Origin: Solen grandis
Lineage: Eukaryota; Mollusca; Bivalvia; Adapedonta; Solenidae
Direction: 5' to 3'
DNA: 64,000 bases
Assembly (NCBI GenBank): GCA_021229015.1
Contig: CM037792.1
Location: 44,149,880 to 44,213,879 of the forward strand
Shown: positions 30,325 to 43,200 of the stretch, one piece after another
Position numbering within the stretch: position 1 is the first letter of the stretch
How the letters are laid out: every line of letters begins with the position of its first letter
Position numbers and translations under genes: made by a program
The notes under the pieces: generated by a model
What the model saw: only the letters and a program-made list of their open reading frames with translations
Database searches by the model: none
What the model was told of the DNA's origin: nothing

Positions 30325-31060
30325 ATGAATCATATAATTTCTAATATTAATGAACCTATAAACCTACAACAATATATAGATAACAAGTGTGGAGATAAGA
30401 GAATTGGATTAAAAATTTTATTATAATATAGGTTGGTAAATTTAATTGGAATATATAAAATATCATACTTTCCCTAAAAAAAACATTCCAGATGGTTATT
30501 ATAATTTCCAACAATTAGCTGATATATTTGAAAAGTATAATCCTAGTATAGAATTATCTGTTAATGAAGTAGATGGTATTGCTTGTTTAACAATACCATC
30601 ACAGTATATGGATGTAAATGGAATAAGAGTATATGATTTTAAAATAAGTAATGAATTATTACAAATGTTAGGATTTAAAAAAATTAAGAAAGTGAATGAT
30701 TTCGTAATTTCAGGGTTAAATTTAAACATTAATGCAAAAGAGGATGTTGTTGTTAATAGTCCATGTTATGGATTTCAATCAATAGATTTAGCTCCTTATA
30801 AACAACTATATATTCATCTTGAACAAATAAGTAGTGCTTATAATTTTCATAATGGAGCACCTAGTAAAATCTTAGGAGTTGTTCCAGTTGAAAATAAACC
30901 ATTTGGAGATATTGTTAATACAAACTTTAGTAATCCAGAGTATAAAAAATTAACTATAGGAAATATTTCAGAATTAAATATAAGTGTTCGTGATGAATGG
31001 GGGAAAAAAATAAATAACCATGGATTACCAATGAGTTGTGTTTTAGAAATTATTCCTTAG
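30325..31060 (+). pseudogene. penton-like minor capsid protein copy 2, one early frame break
   Basis: From 30446 the frame is open for 204 residues to the stop at 31060. Upstream, the first 35 codons from the ATG at 30325 are in another frame, separated by a break near 30420, so the true start is either lost or the break is an error. Motifs: IPDGYYNFQQLADIFEKY, LLQMLGFKKIKK, then CYGFQSIDLAPYKQLYIH and a C-terminal segment with IRDEWGK-like RDEWGKKINNHGLPM. The pattern of a short Tyr/Leu-rich N-terminal domain followed by an all-beta domain fits the penton (vertex) proteins of Polintons, which I infer from context. It is a paralogue of the gene at 29576. Confidence 0.75.
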
Positions 31061-31086
31061 TGTTTCACAGCTGGAATTTTATTCCA
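31057..31086. repeat. CAGCTG/GGAATTTTATTCC repeat just before the fibre-like gene
   Basis: TGTTTCACAGCTGGAATTTT followed by ATTCC ends 5 bp before the ATG at 31092. The same GGAAT(T)n-ATTCC hairpin sits at 27270-27290 before the ATG at 27294. The position suggests a 5' leader or promoter-proximal element as well as a dispersed repeat. Confidence 0.6.
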
Positions 31087-31091
31087 TAAAA

Positions 31092-31628
31092 ATGAGTATA
31101 TTCGGTTTTAAAAAGTATACAACAGATGAGAGTAAGATAACTTCATATTTTAATAATTTAAAGTCAAATTTTGACAGTGAATTATTTAATAATTTAAAGT
31201 CAAATTTTGACAATGAATTATTTAACATTTTAACAAGATTAGACCATGTGGTAAAAAGAGTAGAGGAATCCTTAAAAAACATTACAATAAGTGCTGAAAT
31301 AAAAGGTTCTTTATTTAAAGGTAAGGTGTTTTCATTTGGAAATGCTGGTAGAGAAAAAGATGTTGGTTATGTTGTGATGAGGCGTGGTTATATTACTGGG
31401 ATTGGTCTATCGAGTAAAAGGTCAAGTGGTGAAGTGCGAGTTGGTGTGTTGGTGAATGGAGAGCTTTTAAGTGGGTGTGATATTACTTTGCATACAACAC
31501 CAGCAAAACATGATAATTTTGAACGCTCTTTTTTAGTTGAGGCTGGAAGTGTTATTAATTTTGTTAGTCTGGTAGATAATGGAACTGCAGTTAATACTGT
31601 TGCCTCATTATTGTTTGAATTCAAATAA
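31092..31628 (+). CDS. fibre-like protein: coiled-coil shaft plus beta-rich C-terminal domain
   Basis: Intact 178-residue frame. Residues 15-60 are helical with a duplicated word (FNNLKSNFDSEL, FNNLKSNFDNEL; a 33-bp direct repeat in the DNA) and resemble a short trimerising stalk. Residues 70-178 are a compact beta domain with GYVVMRRGYITGIGLSS, RVGVLVNGELLSGCD and NTVASLLFEF at the end. This C-terminal domain recurs in animal Polintons and looks like a spike or receptor-binding head; that assignment rests on shape and gene context, not on a named family. A palindromic repeat lies directly upstream. Confidence 0.72.
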   Translation: MSIFGFKKYTTDESKITSYFNNLKSNFDSELFNNLKSNFDNELFNILTRLDHVVKRVEESLKNITISAEIKGSLFKGKVFSFGNAGREKDVGYVVMRRGYITGIGLSSKRSSGEVRVGVLVNGELLSGCDITLHTTPAKHDNFERSFLVEAGSVINFVSLVDNGTAVNTVASLLFEFK

Positions 31629-31639
31629 TATATTTAAAA

Positions 31640-32299
31640 ATGAAGAAACCAACAGCCCCAGATTTATACCCCGATTTAAATAGTGAAACACTAGATTCAC
31701 AACCGGACTATGGAACAGCTGCGGAGCACTTTATCCGTAGTGCTACGCAGCCGGATTTCATTCGTAGCGAACTCCAGGAACCAAGTCAAAATTATAGATT
31801 GCAAAAAATCTCAGAGATTGAGAAAACATTAATTAATGAGAGAGATACTCGTAAAGCATTATATAAAAAATATAAAAGAGGAATAAATATAACAGATGGA
31901 GTAGACACAGCTTTAATGTCTACTAGTATAATTATAGGAACTATTGGTTTAATTGTTCCTATTCTACTTCCGTTAGAAATTGCCGCTCTTGTATGCGGAG
32001 GAGTTGGAGCCTCTATAAAAATTGTTAGGCTTAAATTTATGAATAAAATTAAAAAACATGATAATATTAAAACTATTGCTAACAGTAAATTAAATAGTAT
32101 AAAAAATTTAATCTCTAAAGCTTTAACAGATGGAGAGATATCTGAACAAGAATTTAAACTTATATTAGATGAATTAGAAAAATATAATGAGCTTAAACAA
32201 TTAACAAAAAACTATTCAGAAGAAGAAAGGCAAAAATTAATAGAACAGGGGAGAAAAGAGGCAATGGAGATAATATCCAAAAATATAAAAACTGTATAA
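31640..32299 (+). CDS. Polinton terminal membrane protein, 219 aa
   Basis: Intact frame starting 11 bp after the fibre-like gene, so likely co-transcribed. The first 50 residues are hydrophilic and largely encoded by inserted palindromic repeats (31683-31772), visible as SQPDYGTAAEHF and SATQPDF. A helix follows (LQKISEIEKTLINERDTR), then two closely spaced hydrophobic segments (TSIIIGTIGLIVPILLPLEIA, VCGGVGASIKIV) forming a hairpin. A long C-terminal helical part has SKALTDGEISEQEFKLIL. Similar proteins recur in animal Polintons; the function is unknown. The last 37 bp of coding sequence lie inside the right terminal repeat. Confidence 0.78.
   Translation: MKKPTAPDLYPDLNSETLDSQPDYGTAAEHFIRSATQPDFIRSELQEPSQNYRLQKISEIEKTLINERDTRKALYKKYKRGINITDGVDTALMSTSIIIGTIGLIVPILLPLEIAALVCGGVGASIKIVRLKFMNKIKKHDNIKTIANSKLNSIKNLISKALTDGEISEQEFKLILDELEKYNELKQLTKNYSEEERQKLIEQGRKEAMEIISKNIKTV
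31683..31772. repeat. GC-rich palindromic repeats inserted in frame
   Basis: It contains CCGGACTATGGAACAGCTGC and GCTACGCAGCCGGATTTCAT, close relatives of the words at 24246-24331 and 24560-24605. The insertion keeps the reading frame of the host gene. Confidence 0.75.
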
Positions 32300-32563
32300 T
32301 ATTGAATTTTTATAATACGTTAGAAAACCCTCCTCCATATTCAGAGTGAGGATTTTTATATAAATGTAAAAAAGGGGTTTTAGGAAAAAACACAAATTTT
32401 TAATTGTTGTTTTTTTTTAAAAATTTACACATGTGTTATTTTAAAGTTTACATTAGTGTGATTTTTTTGATTTTTTTAACTAATTAGTAGTATAGGTATT
32501 GAGCGTCCCTGGCTTTGGAGGAGTGGGGGGGGTGAGCCAGGGACGCTCAATACCTATACTACT
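32263..32563 (-). repeat. right terminal inverted repeat of the Polinton
   Basis: It is 301 bp, pairing with 17954-18271. Its outer end has the same perfect 29-bp palindrome (32486-32514 with 32535-32563) around an 8-G loop. The final bases are CCTATACTACT. Confidence 0.97.
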
Positions 32564-32569
32564 TTCCTG
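32564..32569. other. right target-site duplication (TTCCTG)
   Basis: An exact copy of 17948-17953, directly after the element's last base. Confidence 0.95.
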
Positions 32570-32647
32570 GAATCGGTGTCGTGTGAATAATGCATACGTG
32601 TTTTTTTTTTTGTTTTTTTTTTTCTTAAAATGTGTAATAGCAGGAAT

Positions 32648-32747
32648 NNNNNNNNNNNNNNNNNNNNNNNNNNNNNNNNNNNNNNNNNNNNNNNNNNNNN
32701 NNNNNNNNNNNNNNNNNNNNNNNNNNNNNNNNNNNNNNNNNNNNNNN
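32648..32747. other. assembly gap, 100 N
   Basis: A 100-N run only 84 bp beyond the Polinton's right end. The host DNA on its two sides may not be truly adjacent. Confidence 0.99.
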
Positions 32748-33657
32748 TTGCTTTAAAATAGCTACACCCTATATAAGCAGGACGCTTTATTGAAAAACAG
32801 GGATACATTTATCTTCTAAAAGAAAAGAAAAACAACTTAAGTTGCGAAATATTTGGGTTTGTTGTTGTTGTTGTTGAATTTTGGTTTGTATGAGTTTGTT
32901 GCTGCTGCTGTGTTGTACCTTTGCATATTGAAAGAAAGGAAAATATAAATATAATATCAATTGACTTGTTTCTGAAATACAAGTAGTTTATATTAACTTA
33001 GCCTTTTCATACATGATATCGCTGCATTTTGCATATTAAAATGAGTAACATAGAGATTTAAAGTAAAAACACTATAAATGTAATTAAATCAAAGACACAT
33101 AGACCGAATTTTGCAAAATACAACAATCAAGCGAGATAGACATTTTGACTTGTCCGTTTCTCTGTCCGTTTAATCGGTTGTCTTCAATTGATTTTTAGTA
33201 TATGAAATAAGCAATCAATAACATGCCAAAAGAAACACAAATGCACGGAGACACATACTGAAATCATCCAAATTATTTGTATGTCAATATATAGATCTAA
33301 TTTAACAATATGACACATGTATGTATACAGTAAAACCTACTATAAATCACCTCTTATTTAAACTGTGTGACCACGGTACCAACGATGATATTATATTTTT
33401 TAACATGTTGACGAAATCAGTGTACATGTACAAGAAATAGTAGACAAGTAATAAGGGGAGATAATAAGTAAATTTTGTCAGGCACACGTTACCCTCGTTG
33501 TTAAATTCAATTTGATTTTCATAAGCAAGTACTAAAGTTAGTCAATAGTAAGCCAATGGAGAGTGGAAATGTGTCACATTGGAATATCTCTCTTTGGAAA
33601 CCATACGCGCAGTTATTCGATAAAACGAGAGTTCGCGAAGGCGAAGTTTCACTGTTT
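32748..33657. other. no gene seen; 3' flank of the membrane receptor gene
   Basis: AT-rich, with simple GTT and TTG runs near 32860-32910. Nothing coding can be supported; it probably includes the 3' UTR of the gene on the - strand. Confidence 0.5.
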
Positions 33658-36600
33658 TTACAATTTTGAAGAAACCGGATCAGTAACCGAGTCTCGGTAA
33701 CCGGAATGAGTAGCATTATACAGCTGGTTCTCTGCCATGTGCACATCACCCCTGGCGAATACGTCGTCGGCAGGATAATCATATTTTGTACTGAAATTAT
33801 ATATGAATATTATTCAAATTACATAGCCGCTATGTCAAGACATAGTCAAGCGAGAAATTAACAAATATAAAAAAATTCTTAATCAGATTATGCGATGGCC
33901 AGTCAGAATTACCTGAGCCCTTCTAATAACTTCTCAAACATGTATTATAAACAACTTTCCATGCCTTTGACTTGGGTGAGACACGAATGAAGTGTGGAAA
34001 GAAGAACGTCTCTCCTCTCTCAACTTCAAATATTTCAAACTTGTTGCGGGCCCCCGAAGGGGGATGGGAGGCTCTATATATATAATACGGTTTATGGAGA
34101 ATTTGTGAGATAATTTTATCTTTATTTATTTTAAGAATTAGTAAAAATATAAAACAATAAATTTTCGCAACAGGCCACGCAACTCTTCCGTGGTACAGGA
34201 CTACAAAAGTAGAAGTATTGAGTTCGAATCTCACAGACCATATAACTGGAACAGGAATAAAACATCAGTGAAGTCTTATCTGCAATTTATTTCTGTATGT
34301 CACTGTTATTCCACCGTTGTACCATAATGTGAAAACAATTTATGTTTATTGTTCGCTATGTTAGGCCTACATAGAATTCCCATGATTCTCTGATATCGCT
34401 GTATTTCTTAAAAAGACCGCTGGCTCCACCTACAGGTGTCTCACGTGATCAAAACAATCATCATTCATCAAACGGTATAGCAGACGATCCAGCATTTATC
34501 GAATCTGTCAATTCATTATTTATGCTATAAAACGTTTTTGGCAGACATGGGTAGATAAGCAGATGGGTAGTATTAGGAATCGGGTTACTGCAAAAAAATC
34601 TATGTTTTTCTTACCATTAGCGGAGATGTATTACTTTTTGTTTATTTTTTTTTTAAAAATCGTAACTTCCAGTTTACATAGTGGAGTCATTAGGTGGCGA
34701 TCGGAAAAGTCTTTCCAAACAAAATGACATCTCCGCGATATCAGAGAAACCACGAAACCACCGGGCACCACTATACCAGCAAAATATTTACATGTCGGCT
34801 TGGTTTGTGGGCCCACTTTGTATCACAGTTCTGCACACTTGCTTTCCATACTTCAGTCGTGTCTCTAAGTAATCGTACAATTGATTACTTTCTTCATAGG
34901 TAGCCGAACCAGGTTTAAAATCCGTTAACAGGTTAAATAATACTTTAAATCTATAATAAGATTCGAACACGTTAAACAATTTCCGTTTTGCGATATATTT
35001 AAGTAAATAAATAAATGCTTGCATAAATACTTAATGCAATGATTTTTGTGAAGAAATGAAATAATTAGACAGAAGAATGATGAAGTACTCTGGTAATACT
35101 TGGGGGTCGGTTGAATTTGTGAGAAATGCTACAAACCTCTTACAGCAGGACACCAATATCAAGGTCACCATGGTGACTAAAATGACAAAACCTCCCCCGG
35201 CTGCAGCTATGACAATACCTGGAGTAATAAATTTTAAATCTGATAAAATACCTTTTTTTTCTTACTACCCCTTACTATCACTTCAGAAAATTAAAGCACA
35301 TCAAGAAGTACTCATATAACATTGTTTCTTTCAATGTCCATTTATATCACGTATACTAGCGGCATGCCCTTTGATATTTAAGGTAATCAATTTCAAAAAT
35401 GTATCTTTTTAAATATTGGCCATTCGGGCACTTAAAGGTACATGGAAATGTGTGTACACATGTACAGTAATATAAAAATACGCTGTACAAACTTACCAAT
35501 GTTAAATATCGATCTTTCGTTTGTTTTATTCATCATCTGAGTTGTGTTTGATTCTTCCGCTGTTGACGTTTCTTAAACATCCAAGATATATAATTTATAA
35601 ATGCAATAAAAAGTTTGATGAAATACAATTTAAAAAAAAAAGAAAAACTACGTCAATTAATCATTCAGGTGTTGAATATCTATCAAAACTTATTGGATTT
35701 TGTATTAAACGTTAAATGGGAATGATAATGTAGCCCTTGTGTTATTGGACAAGAATGTGAAGTTTGATAACAGACGGTTTAAAAGTTTAAAGTTATGGCC
35801 ATGGTAAACCGTTTAACACTGTCCATGTATATTAATTCAATAAGGGAGATAAATTTGGTAAAATGGATCTGAGTTATTTCCCTTGGTGGAAGATAATGAA
35901 CAAGTAAAAGAAAGATGGGTTAATAGTTTATATAATAATATTACAACCTTATATGATGATATTTCAACCCCCACATGATGATATAACAACCCAACAAGAT
36001 GAAATTACAACCTCACATGATGATATTACAACCTCACATTATGACATAATAACCCAACAAGATGACATTACAACCTCCCTTTGACATAACAACCCCACAT
36101 GATGATAACAAGATCCCTCAAAATGCTATATGGACCCTTCTAAACATCAATGCCGAACATAAGACAGCTGTGGCGTTCCATAGTTATGGCCAAGGTTTAA
36201 GTTTTCACGAAGCTTATCCCGCCGCAAACAACGCCGATGACGTCAACGACGATGACGAAGACACCAGTGTGAGACACAATACCTCGACTTTTTTTCTTTG
36301 AAAAACAGCCAAGCTAGAAATTGGCAATCATTAGATTCAAACTATCTACAGCGTGCGCCTTACCTCTCGGCCAATAATTTGCTCACTGTGTCAATGTTGC
36401 ACTCTCTATTGTATATTATTTCATAGGTATCAATACCGTACTATATAGGTAATGCATTTCAACATCATACGATTTCTTCCGATGACGTATATGGCCACAG
36501 TTGAAAGATAATGAGTGTCAATATTTATAAAACAATACCTAACTAGACGTGATGAATATCCCCGCTACACTGAATCAACAATATAAAGATATATTGAACG

Positions 36601-39600
36601 TCGTGACGCGACAGAACGGCCTCAGGTTATGACGCAATGCTATAATGAAACTTTAAATGAGCACATGTAAATAAAATTAAAAATATAATGAAGTTTATCT
36701 TGAATTGCAAGGACTTTGAATCATAAAAAAGCGTTATTGAAGGGTACAATGTTCTAGTGATACTGCCAAAGGCCTAGGTTGTGGGATCGAATCCCATTAT
36801 TTTCCTTCCAATTTGTAGGCGTCCTTTGCATATTCGTTTTCCTGGGCTGTACTTAACAAACGTGAATGTCTAGAAATAGTCTGGCCCCAGTGTGGTTCGA
36901 ACCAAATGCCTGAGTATCCGTTGTCATGTTCGCTACAGGTTGTTGTTCGTTAGTATACGTACCTGCACTTGTAGATTGTGTTGTACCGATTGGTTCATCA
37001 GTCGCGTCTGAAACTGAATTTATCCTTTACAAACTTATCATGGGAATAAAAAGCACAAATTACTTCTGAAACTTTAAGACTTTCATTTCTTTCTTTTTTT
37101 AATTTGTTAACGGATTTCTTGGCCGCAAACGATTATATTCACTCGATAATGTGATTTCCTTATCATTTCGAAATATTTGCATTTTGCATGTATCCGAGAT
37201 TATCCGTTTGTGTACACGTAATACGTGGGTTTCCCCAAAGTAACATGAATTGTGGGATGGAGCAAATGACCAAACCGAAATTGACTGCTTGTTCTGGTAC
37301 TCGGATTTAATTTTTAACAAATATACAAAACCAGAAACCATTTATTATTTTTAGCCCAATTATATATAGACTTGTAATTTAGCGGAGGCAGCAATTAACA
37401 TATAACTCTTTGAATACATTCGTATAAAACTTTTGAAGCAATCTGTTCATGTATAACACACAGCATTAAACAAAACTTGCAAGCATGTGCCAATAATTCA
37501 TGAATGCCAAATTCAAACTTTAAGTCCATTTTACTAGTGCCAAGATTTGAAAAAATCAATTTGGATGGGCTGGCTAATAATATACTGGACATTTCTTTTA
37601 AAGGGAAATTTATATATAAATATAGGATCAGAAATTAACAACTCGTGTCAGATTCTTTTCATCATATGATCAAAACTAAGTTGACTGCGATCAAAAAAAA
37701 GCGAAACAAATTTAAATTTATGACTGCTCTGTGAACGACTCGCTCTATTTGTAATCTTACACGAAGAAAATAATTCCAAACAAGACCAGAAAACGATTTA
37801 TTGTGTATATTTTCCATAGATTATCAACATAACAGTAAACAATACATATGTTCAATCAAAGCCAGAAGCTTCAAAAACATTTCATTCAGCTGTATGAGTT
37901 TAACACAATATGCATGTAGACTACCTGCGCGTGACGCGGAGTAAAAAAGTAATTCGGCCTTTAAGTTATGTGTAACGTGTATGCGTGATGATTATACGAA
38001 TCCGGAAATAGTTGTTTAAGCATTGTATCATGGAATTTTAATAAAGGTTATAAATAATATAACAAATTGTCGTGGTGATCATACCATTAGAAGGGGATGT
38101 TAACACACTGGTGTATTCGAAACACATTACATTAAGTGTGGTCGAGTTATCTGCAACAGAAATAAATAAGTAAAGTCTTTATTTCAAGTGGATAACATAT
38201 TTGCCACAATCAATCTTCATATTGTCCACAAATAAAAAGACAATATGACATAATTTCGCGTCCTGTCAACTATAAGCCTGTATCTATAAGTTTCGTATAC
38301 TTGTAATACAAATACGGCTGTCCTACTGTGTCGAATAAGGCAAAAAATATCCCAATATATCAATATTTCATTGCTTGCTTGAGCTTAACGTTCCATCGCC
38401 TGAGTGTCCGCCTATTTGATGAGATATATCGTGCTGCCTCAGTGTGATACACCACGCCATAGACACGTGGCATGATACCATAGTCACTTGGAACATAACT
38501 TTGACACCAGGCCAACAAGTCCTGAAAATAGCTGAGAGCCAGTCAAGGGTAGATATAACAGTTGCAGTTTTAATATTTTTAGTCGGTTGCAGCTGGGGAA
38601 AAACACACGATCGCTCGATTATGTTTATTTTACATTGAAGCACTTGTTGGAAGGGTAATCACAATGTTACAATTATCATTATGCTTTCATTATTTTGGTG
38701 TCATATTCCATTTTCATATTTAGACTACAACCATACACAAATGCACATGCGAATTATAAGTTAAATTTTAAATGCTTAATTTATCATTACTCACTTTTTA
38801 ATTAAAAATAACAAGCACGTACCTGCATTGATTTCAATACATGTCACCGAGTCATTAGCATGCAATGGCTGTTGTTCAGTCATCAACGTAATGTCCACCG
38901 TTTGACTGTTATTCACCAGGACTTTAGTACCGTTTACATACATATTGTCTACAGTCACACTAATCCTATTTCTTGTTTCGTTGTTTTGATGTGTTGTAAA
39001 CTGTAAGTTTATTTCACCGGAGGTATTGCCTGCCAAAGACAGTTGACACACACAGGGTCCTGTAACCGACGCGTCAGAAACGTCCAGGTACAGACGGGTG
39101 TCATTTAGCGACGATTCGGTACAGAAACTCAGCACGTTATCTATAAATAGTCAACAAAATTAACAGTCAGGATTTCTTTGAAACACACACACATATATAC
39201 ACACATGTTTTTACGTTTCCATCATTGGCATCATACAATGTATATATCTAATGATATATGTCTAATTTATTTACCCGAAAGCTTATAAGATATATTAATA
39301 AAACAAAAAAGATGAATTATTCAGGCGATCTGCATCGCACGCATTTTGCAACAATTCTATGTGATTTTTTATATTTTTCTTATCTTTAAGATTTTGTTTC
39401 CCTAAGATTTCACTTAAATTTATACTAAGAAAAAAAGCTATGGTTAAGGAATATCTTTAGGTAAAAACATGAGGAAAAGGACATTTCTTAGTCAAATCTA
39501 ATATGTACATGTATATTGTTTGTTTGTTTGTTGTTGGGTTTAACGTCCCACCGACAGTATTTAAGTCATTTGGAGACGATGTCTACCTTAGACAGATATA

Positions 39601-40202
39601 GTGCTGCCACACTGCAGTATCACGCCGTTGATATGTGGCATGATATCACACCCATTCACATTATCTTGACACCGGGCCAACCAGTTCTGGAACTACCCTT
39701 ATATGCTGAGCGCCAAGCAAGGGAGCTATAAAAGAAGTATATTGAGCACGGACCCTGGGTAGTTTTGGATAGAAAAGTACCAATGTTTAAATTTGATTCC
39801 GCACATATTGCACGGAGTGGAGTTTCTCCGGGCATGCAATAACTGATGCAAAACCATGCAGTTATACAGATAATCGCACAATAATGGCGGAAACTCGCTT
39901 GCACAGTAATGGCGGCACCATTTATCTTGTGACCACACAAAATCATTGTTTTCCCGCTATGATTCCTTCAGGTGGTCCTTAGTATTCACCCCTACAGAGT
40001 GTGTGGAATCCATGTGCTTATCTTCTTTATCCGTGTGTTTGTTTTCCTGTATTTATGTGTTTCTTCTCCTTCATTCTAGTGATTATTTCCCTTTATCTAT
40101 GTGTTTCTTCTCCTTATCCCAGTGCTTGTTTCCCTTAACATTCTCCTTCACTGGCTTTTTTTTAATCATTACATTATTTTTCTGGACGGTATTCAGTATT
40201 AG

Positions 40203-40238
<36 letters not shown>

Positions 40239-43200
40239 CAATTAAAATGGGTTTACACTTCCGTTGGCGCATGTGCAAATTGGTATTACAGTCGAATGTA
40301 AAGCTGTGATTATAATAATTTTAAGTGACCGATATTTTTCTATGTGATTGTTTGGGGATTAAATACTGATTGTGTTTGTTTTAAATTTTTAGCTATTAGA
40401 GAATGTTTTATTTTACATGCAGTTCATTACCTACTTATCTCTTCGATCGTAGCACATTTCACGTCTTCTGAATTGTGCTTGTAATTAATTATTACATGAT
40501 GTGTGGGATAAGTTATATTTAAAGTTTATCTTATACATTTATTATTTTGCATTGTATTTGCTTCCTTGTAATTTACATCATAGACCCTGCAGGACCTTGA
40601 AATTCAGAAGAAAAAAAAAACTTTCAAGAAAAAAATCGAAAACTTTTTATATAAATGATATTTAGAAAGGTCAAATTCATTTATTTATTTTTCGACTAAG
40701 TGTCAGACCTGTGTATAGACAGTTTAGATTATAAGGTCAAAACAGTAGGAAAGAGAAAGAGAGGGGACAGTATGCTTATTTAAAGCCGCCCATTAAAACA
40801 TATTGTTTAATCTTTTCTTGTTTATATTTAGCCTAAAACTCATTGAAAGTGAAGTAGAAACTATCAGTGCAGCAATAAGACGTGATATGTAACGCTATTA
40901 TTAGCTATTACAGGTAGTAATCAAAGCGCACAATGCGCTGAGAGACGGCGACGGGATAATTAACATTATAAACCCAGCGTTTCTGAAGTTATTGAAGCAG
41001 TCACATGACGACAAAAACTCCCCCCCCCCCCGCTGTTGCTACAGAATTTCTGTTTGTAACATAATAATCCGGAGTAAAGGTCATGAACCTTTCATTCATA
41101 AAGAGCTGCATACCTAAGTAGGTCATTCTCTTTCTCTAGTGCTAGCGAATTCTATCTGTTATTTTGTATATGTAAAAATTGACCAGGTATTTGATTGTTT
41201 AAGATACTAGAATGTTTGCCTATCTATTTCCAAGTTAAGAAATGCCCTGGGAGGAACCTAACTCGCCATCATGCAAAATATTCTGTGGACTACTTTAGGT
41301 CAATTACATACATACGGAGCACTACTTTTTCTTTTTACAGGAGTAGATCTTCATATACGTAAGATGGGTTGCTGTTCTGGTTAAGAAATGTCACGGATAT
41401 TTTTTTCACGCTTAAAATTGATGCTTCCAATGCAAAATAATGGCAAAAGAAAACATGTTAACAAACAATAACACACTAAAAGCGGTTACGGTTATGATTT
41501 AAACGTCTGTGTAACATAGTCCACTCGTATTCGTTAGTGCAGAATCGCATTGCATGGATCCGCACTAAGCGCGGAGAGGTACAGTTAAAATTGTTGTGGA
41601 AAATATGCAAATTAGCAAGGCCTGATTTCGTTCTTCAGCATAAGACGGCTAATCGCCGTCTAACTAGCAGTGCGACAATGCGACGTGATATGTAACGCCA
41701 TTATTAGCTATTACTAGTAGAATATTTTGCCTCGATGGAGAAGTAAACTAAGTTTTGCTTTATTTTCTTTTTTTCCCATCAATTTTAAAATGGGGTGTAG
41801 CGCATGTGCTCAACATATAGGCCCAAATGATTCTGTTGTCAGATGTACAGAACTTCCAAACATTCGGGAAATCCTTCAGAGCTCATGAGTATTTGTTTGT
41901 TGACACAATAAGCACATCCCTAATACTGTTTTTCAAAATGTTGGCAACTGGTATGATCACACTGAATTTAGAGACCTTTCGAAAATATTATAAAGAGAGT
42001 CTATTAATGACAAGTCAACTTGTGATAAGAAAATATTTTCCGCACTGTCGCTCCACTGGCACTAGAACCGCATAATTCGATACATATATTTAGATAAATA
42101 TTTTTATTTTATTTTATTTATTTATGGAAAAAATGAAAGAAAAATGATAAAAAAATATAATTAAATATATCATATCTAAATACATGTATCGAATTATGTG
42201 GTTCTAGTGCCAGTGTGTCATCCAGATTCTTTGTCAAACAACTATAACATATCAGCACTAATTCGGTACGTCCCTCTCTATTCAAAGGCATTTGCCCATC
42301 TGTACGGAAGGCACCTAAATGCGAGTGTTTGTTTCGAAAGGAATATTTGGTTGGTTAAGAGGAAATGTTCCTTTCACTGACTGGTCAGTGGAGAGAATGG
42401 TAAATAGACTACATTTTCATAGGAGTGGTAGTGGACGTAAAGGTAGTAACTGACAAAGTAGACATAAAAAGTAGGCCAAGTAAAGTCAAACATTCTACAA
42501 ATGTCATTGACAAATCATATCTGATGTTGTCTGTAGTCTTATAATGACTGAATGTTTGCTTTAATATTTTTAAATTCAGAAAGTTTGTTCCTAGTCTGAA
42601 TTTCTCACAATCACAAAAAAAATGTCCGGGACGACCTTGGATTTTTTTTTACAAAATATTGCCATCTGTTTAATATACGAATGTCATTTTGGGTAATATT
42701 ATTCCAAGTTCACCCCCATATAAGGCAACAGGCTGTACAATTTTAGTATAAAGATCAACTAGCTACTTCTTTTACTTCTGCTACCACAATCAGCAACTTT
42801 GTTACAATTTCCACCACCTTTGAAAGCTGCTACTTTCACTTCCACCACCCCAGGCTACTACTACTACTATTACTACTTCCACTAGTACTATAAAATACTT
42901 AATCTACCATCATACTACTAGCCAATATTTTACTACAACTACTACTACAATGTACATCCCCGGTGACAGTGGTAAAAGCGTCCGCTCCGGAGTCGGAAGG
43001 TCGTGGGTTCGATCCCCGGCCGCGACATACCAAAGTCACAAAAAAGTGTACTGGTATAGCTCCCTTGCTTGGCGCTCAATATATAAGGGTAGTTCAAGGA
43101 CTGGTTGGCCCGGTGTCAGAATAATGTGTCTGTGTGTGGTATCATGCCACATGTCAACGGTGTGATACTGCAGTGTGGCAGCACTATATCTGTCTCAAGT

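Larger units (their letters stand above)
17954..32563. mobile_element. Maverick/Polinton (adintovirus-like) element, 14.6 kb
   Basis: The unit has inverted termini beginning AGTAGTATAGG, a 6-bp target duplication, a retroviral-type integrase, a protein-primed DNA polymerase B and a double-jelly-roll-type capsid gene. That combination defines Polintons. It also carries the small membrane and virion-associated genes that usually accompany them. Coding DNA is strongly A/T-biased, unlike the GC-rich host exons. The polymerase, integrase and ATPase are broken, while the capsid-side genes are mostly intact, so the copy looks immobile by itself. Gene order: integrase (-), zinc-ribbon (+), polB with intein (+), four genes (-), ATPase remnant (-), membrane protein (+), capsid (-), two genes (+), large W-rich protein (-), two penton-like genes (+), fibre-like (+), terminal membrane protein (+). 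Confidence 0.97.

Noticed and set aside
33519..33782. 87-residue open frame on the - strand
   Set aside because: It overlaps the receptor tail exon in another frame. The phase-consistent exon 33790-33658 explains the region better.
36062..36301. Acidic open frame (DDVNDDDEDTS)
   Set aside because: It falls in a GATGAC-rich interspersed repeat in an intron of the receptor gene. There are no splice sites in phase with the gene and it is on the opposite strand.
43000..43030. Possible tRNA gene (GGTTCGATCCC)
   Set aside because: It is the head of a SINE with many diverged copies in the window.
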